Positions 1 through 5,911 of a stretch of DNA of 6,566 bases are shown here, piece after piece. Within the stretch, counting starts at the first letter, position 1, and every line of letters starts with the position of its first letter. The notes under the pieces are model-generated. The model had not been told where the DNA came from, searched no databases, and saw only the letters and a list, made by a program, of their open reading frames with translations. Source of the DNA: Actinomycetota bacterium (lineage in GTDB: Bacteria; Actinomycetota; Actinomycetes; Actinomycetales; Microbacteriaceae); the NCBI GenBank assembly GCA_009702405.1, contig WLIC01000035.1:1-6566 (forward strand). Reading direction: 5' to 3'. The position numbers were made by a program, and so were the translations under genes.

Positions 1-1
1 C

Positions 2-253
2 AACTCTGCCGATTACATGAAGCCAATTGGTCGACTAAATCTAGCGGTTAGAAGAGCAGAACTTCGAGTTAGAAGACAAACACTGGTAGCTCTTGGGAAG
101 ATTACTGACTTGGGTGAAGACATCAAGGATGGTCTCGATGAACTTAGAGAAGACGTTAAACGACAAGCCAAGAAGGTCGATCGCGAGGTTAGAAAAGGCG
201 TCAAAAAGACCGTAGGCAAGGCGAAGAAAGCAATAAAGCGCTTAGACGAGTAA
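2..253 (+). CDS. small Lys/Arg-rich helical protein of unknown function, 5' end uncertain (possibly partial)
   Basis: I do not recognise this protein. The first ATG in the window is at 17 and would give 78 residues, but the frame is open to the left edge and no Shine-Dalgarno sequence precedes that ATG. The true start may therefore lie outside the window, or the mRNA may be leaderless at 17. The stop is TAA at 251-253. From the ATG, the first ~30 residues are Arg-rich with spaced hydrophobics, residues ~31-50 are acidic and heptad-like (GEDIKDGLDELREDVKRQ), and residues ~50-78 are strongly basic (KKVDREVRKGVKKTVGKAKK). It should be almost wholly helical, amphipathic or coiled coil, with no membrane segment and no cysteine. 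A nucleic-acid- or membrane-surface-binding role is conceivable but is only inference. The stop lies 16 bp before the tRNA, so the two may be cotranscribed. Confidence 0.6.
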   Translation, partial: NSADYMKPIGRLNLAVRRAELRVRRQTLVALGKITDLGEDIKDGLDELREDVKRQAKKVDREVRKGVKKTVGKAKKAIKRLDE

Positions 254-269
254 CCTTGAGTTGTGGCTG

Positions 270-346
270 GGGGCGTTAGCTCAGCCGGTTAGAGCAGCGG
301 ACTCATAATCCGTCGGTCGCGGGTTCAAGTCCCGCACGCCCCACCA
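270..346 (+). tRNA. tRNA with CAU anticodon (elongator Met or AUA-reading Ile2)
   Basis: A complete 77-nt cloverleaf can be folded by hand. The acceptor stem GGGGCGT (270-276) pairs with ACGCCCC (336-342), followed by discriminator A343 and an encoded CCA (344-346). The D arm is GCTC (279-282) with GAGC (292-295). The anticodon stem GCGGA (297-301) pairs with TCCGT (309-313) around loop CTCATAA, which puts CAT at 304-306. The variable loop is CGGTC, and the T stem GCGGG/CCCGC encloses TTCAAGT. It is not the initiator: position 1 pairs with 72 and the anticodon stem lacks the three G-C pairs. Elongator tRNA-Met and tRNA-Ile2 (lysidine-modified CAU, made by TilS) share this anticodon. The anticodon-to-T-arm region resembles the E. 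coli Ile2 tRNA more than its Met tRNA as I recall them, so Ile2 is slightly favoured. No T-rich terminator hairpin follows. Confidence 0.97.
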
Positions 347-382
347 GATTACTTTTGTATAACGAGTCAATGAACAAAACCT

Positions 383-388
383 GATAAT
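383..388 (+). promoter_or_regulatory. possible -10 element (GATAAT) for the pullulanase gene
   Basis: GATAAT matches the -10 consensus at five of six positions and lies in the only spacer before the pullulanase gene. No convincing -35 sits 16-18 bp upstream; the nearest TTG-containing hexamer, TTGTAT at 355-360, would leave a 22-bp spacer. Alternative -10-like hexamers are TATAAC (358-363) and TATACA (425-430). The position is a weak guess; with this element the palindrome at 405-416 would fall just downstream of the transcription start. Confidence 0.3.
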
Positions 389-404
389 GCCTGTCTTTCC
401 ATAG

Positions 405-416
405 GTAAACGCTTAC
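405..416 (+). promoter_or_regulatory. putative LacI/GalR-family operator upstream of pullulanase
   Basis: GTAAACGCTTAC is a 12-bp palindrome centred on CG with a single mismatched pair. On the minus strand TGTAAGCGTTTAC resembles the known CcpA/cre and MalR-type operator pattern (TG.AA.CG.TT.CA-like). LacI-family repressors bind such CG-centred sites, and in actinobacteria members of this family control maltose, maltodextrin and starch genes. The site lies 36 bp before the pullulanase GTG, within the leader or promoter, where a bound repressor would block transcription. The sequence match is seen directly; identity of the regulator and response to maltodextrin are inferred. No regulator gene lies in the window. 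Confidence 0.6.
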
Positions 417-436
417 AGTTTTCTTATACACCTTTG

Positions 437-445
437 AGAAAGAGA
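437..445 (+). promoter_or_regulatory. weak ribosome binding site of pullulanase
   Basis: A purine-rich AGAAAGAGA run ends 7 nt before the GTG at 453 and is a plausible but weak Shine-Dalgarno. An in-frame TGA at 435-437 rules out any start further upstream, so the GTG start is well determined. Confidence 0.5.
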
Positions 446-452
446 TAGTTCT

Positions 453-3113
453 GTGCGCCTATTTGCCCCTTCCCGCCGTGTAATCGGTCTAGTTTTAGCC
501 CTTCTAACAGCCATGACTGGTCTAGTTGCCATAGATGCAGCACCTAGCCAAGCAGCAACTGACAAGAAAGTTATTATCCACTACCAACGAGTTAGCGGAA
601 ACTATAACCCTTGGAACGTATGGATGTGGTACGAAGGTGCTAACGGACAGGCTTATGAATTTGCCAAGGATGGCAACACCTATCTAACTGACTCATATGG
701 AGCGTACGGTGAGTGGACTTTGCCAGCGTCTGGATCAGCATCCTCAGTAGGTTTCATAATTAGAACTAACAACTGGGATAAAGACCCTGATGGAGATCGA
801 TTCATCACCCAGTTCAAAGATGTAAACGGGACTCAGACAGCTGAAGTTTGGTTGAAGAGTGGTTCAAAATTCATTTGGGGTAAGCAACCTTCAAGCCAGC
901 CTTCTTTATTGGCCGCTCAGGTAACCGGTCTAAAGGAGCTAAAGCTTACTTTCGACAACAACGTGGATATCAATGCTGAAAAAGCAAACTTCACTATCAG
1001 AAACGCTGCCGGAGTTGATGTAGCAATTGATAGTTGGGGAGCAGTTACTGGTAACGACATGCTTGGATACATCGTGAAAGTGAACCTAGTTGAACAAGTT
1101 CGAATTGGTACTGCATACACTATTAGCCACCCTGTCTATGGAATTCAAGAATCAGATCTAGGTTCGCTTTGGGATCTTCAATCATTCAATGACCAGTATT
1201 ACTACTCGGGAAATGATCTAGGTAACACCTATTCCGCAGCACACACAGACTTTAGAGTTTGGGCACCAACAGCTGACTCAGTTGACTTGGTTACCTATGC
1301 CTCAGCTACAACCCCTGCTGCTGATGGAGTGGTTTACCCAATGGACCAAGATGTCAAGGGAACCTGGGTTAAGCGACTAGATGGTAACCAGGATGGGACT
1401 ATTTATGTCTATCGTGCACATTTTGCAGCTAAGGTAAATGAAACGATTGACCCTTATGCTCGCTCAGTAACAATTAATGGCGATAGAGGTGTTGTTGTTG
1501 ATCTGGATAGCACAGACCCAGCTGGCTGGGTGGAATCTACTCGACCTAACAACATGAGCACTGGTAACCCTACAGATGCAGTACTTTACGAATTGCACGT
1601 CAGAGATTTATCTATCGACACAACAAGCAACATTCCAGCCAACCACAAGGGTAAGTATTTAGCTTTTACTCACCTTGGCACTAAATACACCAAGGGTAAA
1701 GCTTCAACTCTCACCGGCTTGTCGGCTATCAAAGATTTGGGTGTTACTCACGTTGAGTTACTTCCTGTTTACGACTTTGGTTCAGTTGATGAAACTGGTG
1801 AAGGTAATCAGTTCAACTGGGGTTACGACCCTAAGAACTACAACGTGCCTGAAGGTTCGTACTCAACAAACGCTGCCGACCCTAAGGCTCGCATCAGAGA
1901 ACTGAAGCAGGCAGTATTGGCTATGCACCAAAACGGTCTTCGAGTGAACATGGATGTTGTTTATAACCATGTTCAGGACAGCACTAACTTCGCTTTTGAG
2001 AAGCTAGTTCCTGGCTACTGGTATCGCAGAGATGCAACCGGCACCAAGACCAGCGGCTCTGGTTGTGGAAATGACACTGCAACTGAGCACCCAATGGTTA
2101 GTAAGTTCATCCAGGACTCAGTCAGGTACTGGGCAACCGAATACAAGATGGATGGTTTCCGTTTCGACCTTATGGGTCTGATTGACATCAGCACCATGAA
2201 CAAGATTCGCACCCAGTTGAACAACATCGATCCAACAATCATCATGCTTGGTGAAGGTTGGGACATGGGAACTTTGCCTCAACAAATACGTGCAACTCAG
2301 ACCAATAGCTCAAAGATTCCTGGTATTGGAACTTTCAACGCGATTATTCGTGATGGCATGAAAGGTGGAGTCTGGGACGAGAATGCTATCGGATGGGCAA
2401 GCGGCCGCTACGGTGACTTTGCTTCGGTTCAGAGCGGAATTGTTGCCAACGCACCATTCCCAGGTCTTGCTGGTGCGTGGATCGGCGGTATTGAGCCTGG
2501 ACAGACCATTAACTATGTTGAGTCACATGACAACACCACACTTGCTGACAGACTAAGAAAGAGCATGGGAATGAAGGTTCCTATGACAACTATCGCAAAG
2601 GTCTCAAAGCTTGCAACCGGAATGTTGTTTGTTTCCCAGGGTGTGCCGTTTATTCACGCTGGACAAGAGTTCCTAAGAACTAAGAACTTCAATCACAACA
2701 GCTACAACTCAACCGATGCTGTCAACTCATTGAAGTGGAATCAGAGAATCACTTATGCATCTAACGTAAGTTACCTAAAGGGCTTGCTATCACTACGCAA
2801 GGCGCACAAGGCATTCCGTATTCCTGAGGCTCAAAAGATCCTGGATAACCTAGAGTTCTTGGATGGAACATTCGGGCAGATTGGTTACAAGATCAACGGT
2901 AAAGCAGTTGGTGACAGCTGGTCTTCAATCGTTGTTTTAGCTAACTCAAACCCTAGCAAAACTGCTAGCTTTGATGTTCCTAAGGGAACCTACAAACTAG
3001 TTGTTGACGCTAACACTGCTGGTACCAAGACACTAAAGACCATCGTGGTTAAGGGTAAATCAACTGGAAAAGTTGTTGTGCCTGCACTATCGATGATGGT
3101 GCTATACAAGTAA
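453..3113 (+). CDS. pulA: secreted type I pullulanase (GH13), alpha-1,6-glucan debranching enzyme
   Basis: An 886-residue protein starting at GTG. It should hydrolyse alpha-1,6 branch links in pullulan, starch or glycogen fragments outside the cell. Residues 1-34 form a Sec signal peptide: basic start (R2, R8, R9), hydrophobic stretch from ~10 to 29, and a likely cut after SQA. There is no lipobox Cys and no C-terminal anchor, so it is probably released. Next come a CBM41-like starch-binding domain (~38-143, with IIHYQR and YNPWNVWMW), an Ig-like linker (~150-250), a CBM48-like module (~265-345, DFRVWAPTADSVDL), the catalytic barrel (~375-790) and a C-terminal beta domain (~800-886). The pullulanase signature is present as FNWGYDP (454-460). 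GH13 regions follow: DVVYNHV (501-507), DGFRFD with nucleophile D572, LGEGWD with acid/base E601, and SHDN with D693. All catalytic residues are intact. It is transcribed alone and ends in a terminator at 3138-3180. Confidence 0.95.
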   Translation: MRLFAPSRRVIGLVLALLTAMTGLVAIDAAPSQAATDKKVIIHYQRVSGNYNPWNVWMWYEGANGQAYEFAKDGNTYLTDSYGAYGEWTLPASGSASSVGFIIRTNNWDKDPDGDRFITQFKDVNGTQTAEVWLKSGSKFIWGKQPSSQPSLLAAQVTGLKELKLTFDNNVDINAEKANFTIRNAAGVDVAIDSWGAVTGNDMLGYIVKVNLVEQVRIGTAYTISHPVYGIQESDLGSLWDLQSFNDQYYYSGNDLGNTYSAAHTDFRVWAPTADSVDLVTYASATTPAADGVVYPMDQDVKGTWVKRLDGNQDGTIYVYRAHFAAKVNETIDPYARSVTINGDRGVVVDLDSTDPAGWVESTRPNNMSTGNPTDAVLYELHVRDLSIDTTSNIPANHKGKYLAFTHLGTKYTKGKASTLTGLSAIKDLGVTHVELLPVYDFGSVDETGEGNQFNWGYDPKNYNVPEGSYSTNAADPKARIRELKQAVLAMHQNGLRVNMDVVYNHVQDSTNFAFEKLVPGYWYRRDATGTKTSGSGCGNDTATEHPMVSKFIQDSVRYWATEYKMDGFRFDLMGLIDISTMNKIRTQLNNIDPTIIMLGEGWDMGTLPQQIRATQTNSSKIPGIGTFNAIIRDGMKGGVWDENAIGWASGRYGDFASVQSGIVANAPFPGLAGAWIGGIEPGQTINYVESHDNTTLADRLRKSMGMKVPMTTIAKVSKLATGMLFVSQGVPFIHAGQEFLRTKNFNHNSYNSTDAVNSLKWNQRITYASNVSYLKGLLSLRKAHKAFRIPEAQKILDNLEFLDGTFGQIGYKINGKAVGDSWSSIVVLANSNPSKTASFDVPKGTYKLVVDANTAGTKTLKTIVVKGKSTGKVVVPALSMMVLYK

Positions 3114-4667
3114 GTTATTACCAGCTTTATAAGTAGCGAGGACCTTGGCGGTAAGAAATCCGTCGAGGTCCTCCTCTTTTAAGTTCCGATCAATAACGAC
3201 AGCATCGAAGGGTTGACCTGGTATCAAGGTTCCGAGTTCGTTATTTCCAAGTAACGTGCAAGCTGAAGAGGAGTAAGCATCGATTGCTTGTTCTAGTGAG
3301 ATTGCCTGCGCTGGATTATGTGCAGGCATGTTGGCTGAACCTTGTCTAAACACTGCAACAGTTATTCCAGCTAGAACACTTGGGGTTGATACCGGCCAAT
3401 CAGATGAGAACGCAACATTCAAATCAGCACCTAACATGTCTTTGATTGCATAGAGCGAATACAGTCTGTCATCTCCTAGGTGATCGCGGCAGGAGAGCAG
3501 CATTCCGTTGTTCTGTGCCCAATAAGGCTGCATACACAGATTGACATCAAGTTGCTTGGCTTGAGCTAATAGGTTTGGTGTGGTTAGTTCAGCGTGAGCG
3601 ATAACCGGGTTCAAACCTTGTGGCCTAGGACTAGCCTTGCCTATCGAATTTAACGCGAAGGAAACACCGGCATCACCAATGGCGTGAATGTGGACTTGAA
3701 ACCCATTCTGGTGAGCTAGAGATAGAGCTTCTATCAGGGCTTCTTCAGACCAATTCAATTCACCGAAACTCTTTGAACTTAGATAAGGCTCGGATACTGA
3801 TGCTGTTGCACTACCAAAAACACCATCGACAAAAAACTTGATTGCTTGAGCTTTCAGCCTTGGTGACTCATTGACCTTTTTGCTCAACTCCAAGAAGTAG
3901 GGGAAGTCATCGTTGAAACTTTGAACATCAGCCCGAAATGCCAACTTGTAATCCAGTTTCAATAGATCTTGACTGTCAGCTTCCAGATAAACCTCAGCCA
4001 TGCCTCTATCTATCCATGCATCCTGGCATTCAACTATGCCGGCTTGGATCAGTTGTTGCTCTGCCCACAGCAGTGCTTGAACATCTTCTTGCAGTGTGTT
4101 GGCAGGGGCTAAATCCATGACTAATGACATTGCTGGCCACTCTCGAAGTATTCCGGTTGGAATTCCTTGCTCATCAACATCAATGCGTCCTGCAGATAGC
4201 GAGGGTAGTTCGCTCTGTAATAACCCAGCTACTTCCAAAGCCTTTGTGTTTACCCAAAGTGTGTGATGATCATCGGCGTGCAGCACAACTGGAATGTCTG
4301 ACACGTACTCGTCTAGAGTTTGCCTGGTTTGTGCACCAGAGATTGATCTGTCATAGACGGCAGCATCTAACCAAGTCATTGATGGGTTGGATTCTCTATG
4401 TGTTTTTAGAGCTGAACCTAATTGGTCGATGTTGTGTATTGAAGTGATGTTTAACCCTTGAGCTTCTCGGCCAGCGAAGAGGGGATGAGAATGTGTATCT
4501 CTGAATGCTGGAACCAGCATTTTGCCCGAGAGATCTATTTCATATTGAGTCTCTGATTTCATGAAAGTGTTCTTATCGCAAACTATTCCTTGGTCATCAA
4601 CAAAGAGTTCATCAACGTAACTGCCTAGACCTAGATAAATAGATCCGCCTTGAAAGTGCTGGGACAT
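3102..4667 (-). CDS. YtcJ-like metal-dependent amidohydrolase (Amidohydrolase_3 family)
   Basis: A 521-residue cytoplasmic protein with no signal peptide, the usual length for the YtcJ / N-substituted formamide deformylase-like branch of the amidohydrolase superfamily. The metal-centre signature HSHP is present (H59, H61), preceded by LVPAFRD where relatives usually have PGF.D.H. Other family marks are HHTLWVN (134-140), TGILRE (171-176), a Lys in AIKFFVDG (K277) where many members carry the bridging lysine, VHIHAIGD (H326, H328), IAHAEL (H358) and SSDWPV (D423). The C-terminal part (GTLIPGQPFDAVVID, ~479-493) is the composite beta-sandwich typical of these enzymes. The substrate cannot be told from sequence; this family acts on amides, formamides and related compounds. 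Its ATG follows the tdk stop with no gap and no clear Shine-Dalgarno, so translation is probably coupled. Its last 12 bp overlap the end of the pullulanase gene. Confidence 0.9.
   Translation of the reverse strand: MSQHFQGGSIYLGLGSYVDELFVDDQGIVCDKNTFMKSETQYEIDLSGKMLVPAFRDTHSHPLFAGREAQGLNITSIHNIDQLGSALKTHRESNPSMTWLDAAVYDRSISGAQTRQTLDEYVSDIPVVLHADDHHTLWVNTKALEVAGLLQSELPSLSAGRIDVDEQGIPTGILREWPAMSLVMDLAPANTLQEDVQALLWAEQQLIQAGIVECQDAWIDRGMAEVYLEADSQDLLKLDYKLAFRADVQSFNDDFPYFLELSKKVNESPRLKAQAIKFFVDGVFGSATASVSEPYLSSKSFGELNWSEEALIEALSLAHQNGFQVHIHAIGDAGVSFALNSIGKASPRPQGLNPVIAHAELTTPNLLAQAKQLDVNLCMQPYWAQNNGMLLSCRDHLGDDRLYSLYAIKDMLGADLNVAFSSDWPVSTPSVLAGITVAVFRQGSANMPAHNPAQAISLEQAIDAYSSSACTLLGNNELGTLIPGQPFDAVVIDRNLKEEDLDGFLTAKVLATYKAGNNLLV
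3138..3180 (+). terminator. intrinsic terminator of pullulanase, inside the convergent amidohydrolase gene
   Basis: A 14-bp stem joins 3138-3151 to 3160-3173 around an 8-nt loop (TAAGAAAT). The outer eight pairs are perfect (GAGGACCT with AGGTCCTC) and only two G-U pairs occur further in. CTCTTTT follows directly at 3174-3180, giving a classical rho-independent signal 24 bp after the pullulanase stop. No T tract follows the hairpin in minus-strand reading, so it should act on the plus-strand transcript only. The whole element is also coding sequence for the last ~25 residues of the amidohydrolase. Confidence 0.85.
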
Positions 4668-5264
4668 TTAGTCGCGTTCGTTTAGGTAACAAACCCCACA
4701 GAGAGATTCGTAGGTAACTTCAACTCCATCGATGGCAACTTGGTCGCCGTGGAAGATAAATTCACCATCAAACTTACGTGCGTTGAACATAGCCTTGCGA
4801 CCACAACGACAGATGGTCTTCAATTCTTCTAGAGAGTGAGCTATCTCCATAAGTCTTAGTGACCCCGGGAAACCGTTAGTTAGGAAGTCTGTTCTAATGC
4901 CGTAAGCAAGAACTGGAACACCATCAAGAACTGCTAATTCAAATGCTTGATCTACTTGATCTCTGGTTAGGAACTGAGCTTCATCGATAAGTAAACATGA
5001 GAGATTCTTAATGCCAGGAATGATCATGTCACTGTTGGCATGCTCGTGAGCTAGTTCTCGGAGGTTATCGTTTGGGGTGATGAGGAAATCAACTCTGCGA
5101 TCAACGCCAAGTCTGGAGACAATGGTTGCATCGCCTTTGGTATCTACTGCTGGCTTAGCTATTAGTACCTGCTGGCTACGCTCCTCATAGTTGTGAGCTA
5201 CCTGCAATAGAGCTGTGCTCTTGCCACTATTCATAGCGCCGTAGCGGAAGTAGAGCTTAGCCAT
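4668..5264 (-). CDS. tdk: thymidine kinase (TK1-like)
   Basis: A 198-residue enzyme phosphorylating thymidine to dTMP with ATP in the cytoplasm (pyrimidine salvage). The P-loop is GAMNSGKS (9-16). DEAQF at 94-98 carries the Mg-binding Asp and the probable catalytic base E95. YGIRTDF (121-127) is the conserved substrate-site strand. Four cysteines, CRC (152, 154) and CGVC (189, 192), form the structural zinc site of the TK1 family. Length and all motifs are normal, so the enzyme should be active. The start ATG at 5264 is supported by AAAGGG five bases upstream. Its TAA (4670-4668) touches the ATG of the downstream amidohydrolase, so it is the first gene of a two-gene operon, divergent from DUF3145. 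Confidence 0.97.
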   Translation of the reverse strand: MAKLYFRYGAMNSGKSTALLQVAHNYEERSQQVLIAKPAVDTKGDATIVSRLGVDRRVDFLITPNDNLRELAHEHANSDMIIPGIKNLSCLLIDEAQFLTRDQVDQAFELAVLDGVPVLAYGIRTDFLTNGFPGSLRLMEIAHSLEELKTICRCGRKAMFNARKFDGEFIFHGDQVAIDGVEVTYESLCGVCYLNERD

Positions 5265-5269
5265 TTGAG

Positions 5270-5275
5270 CCCTTT
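5270..5275 (-). promoter_or_regulatory. ribosome binding site of tdk
   Basis: AAAGGG on the minus strand lies 5 nt before the tdk ATG, a good Shine-Dalgarno that supports that start. Confidence 0.75.
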
Positions 5276-5410
5276 CATAAGCCTTCTGGGGTGTATTCCA
5301 ATGCTAGCCAGCCACGGTATAGGAATTGCGCATTTAGGGCCCTAGTCGTAATCTATAACTCTCTGAAACTCTCAAGGACGTTGGGGAAGACGCACCTTAG
5401 GAAAGAGTTC

Positions 5411-5415
5411 GGAGG
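5411..5415 (+). promoter_or_regulatory. ribosome binding site deciding the DUF3145 start
   Basis: GGAGG, the strongest Shine-Dalgarno in the window, lies 7 nt before the ATG at 5423. It favours this start over the upstream in-frame GTG at 5291, whose extra 44 residues have no family resemblance. Confidence 0.85.
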
Positions 5416-5422
5416 TTCCAGC

Positions 5423-5911
5423 ATGTCTAAAGGTCTATTCTCATCGACCTTAGTGATTTACTCCTGCCCGGCGGTGGCACAAAGTCAGGTTGAGACCGAG
5501 CTAGAGAAACTAGGCCTAGAACTCAAATGGGCTAAGCAATCCTTGGTTGTCGGATCGCTGTTTGCTGAGATTAGTTTCAGATGCTCGTTGGCTCAATTAG
5601 ATGAGATTGCCTCAAAGTTGGCTCAGGTTGGCTCCCTACACTTCGAGCTAACGCAACACACCAAGCATTCTGGGGTTACTTATATGTTTGTTCCTGGACT
5701 TGGCCTATTCAGGGGAGAACTAAATGCAGCTGGTTCCTTGACCCTAACCGAAGATAAGTTGCAATCTCTCTTGGATCAAGCAGCTGGCAATCACAGAGAA
5801 TTTACTAGATTGCTAAGGCTTTGCCTAGGGCAGTCATGGGATGACATACTCGAACCTTTTAGGGCAGCGAAATACTCCGACAACGTGTTGCTATTGAACC
5901 GAGCTGGCTAA
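5423..5911 (+). CDS. DUF3145 family protein (actinobacterial, unknown function)
   Basis: A 162-residue cytoplasmic protein of the DUF3145 family, known to me from actinobacteria and often beside fabF; no function is established. Family-like stretches are the N-terminal strand STLVIYSCPA (8-17), the SLHFELTQ segment (71-78), YMFVPGLGLFRGELNAAGSLTLTEDKL (87-113, the most conserved part), and the end SWDDILEPFR (138-147). The length is near the usual size for the family. There is no signal peptide, membrane segment or recognisable catalytic motif. The frame stays open back to a GTG at 5291, but the GGAGG before ATG 5423 and the start of similarity decide for the shorter form. It converges on fabF with the two stop codons directly abutting, which suggests a conserved tie to fatty-acid synthesis; that link is inference from position only. 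Confidence 0.9.
   Translation: MSKGLFSSTLVIYSCPAVAQSQVETELEKLGLELKWAKQSLVVGSLFAEISFRCSLAQLDEIASKLAQVGSLHFELTQHTKHSGVTYMFVPGLGLFRGELNAAGSLTLTEDKLQSLLDQAAGNHREFTRLLRLCLGQSWDDILEPFRAAKYSDNVLLLNRAG

Larger units (their letters stand above)
5265..5422. promoter_or_regulatory. divergent intergenic region between tdk and the DUF3145 gene
   Basis: This 158-bp spacer must hold promoters for both directions. On the plus strand the best -10-like hexamer is TATAAC (5354-5359), without a well-spaced -35 (TTGCGC at 5326-5331 is 22 bp away); TATAGG (5318-5323) is an alternative. Two sequence patterns stand out: a perfect 10-bp palindrome TAGGGCCCTA (5335-5344), and a direct repeat AACTCTC at 5357-5363 and 5367-5373, exactly 10 bp apart and overlapping the TATAAC element. 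Both could be binding sites, but short matches like these also occur by chance. Confidence 0.4.

Noticed and set aside
236..245. AAGCGCTT palindrome near the end of the small basic protein gene
   Set aside because: Too short for a hairpin, inside coding sequence, with no T tract; likely chance.
330..360. tRNA 3' end as an integration (att) site
   Set aside because: No second copy of the tRNA 3' end and no integrase or phage-like gene is present in the window.
3938..4447. Open frames on the plus strand within the amidohydrolase gene
   Set aside because: They lie antisense to an intact family member, lack ribosome binding sites and give no recognisable protein; they are shadows of the real frame.
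5291..5422. N-terminal extension of the DUF3145 protein from GTG 5291
   Set aside because: It has no family resemblance and no good ribosome binding site, while ATG 5423 has GGAGG at ideal spacing.
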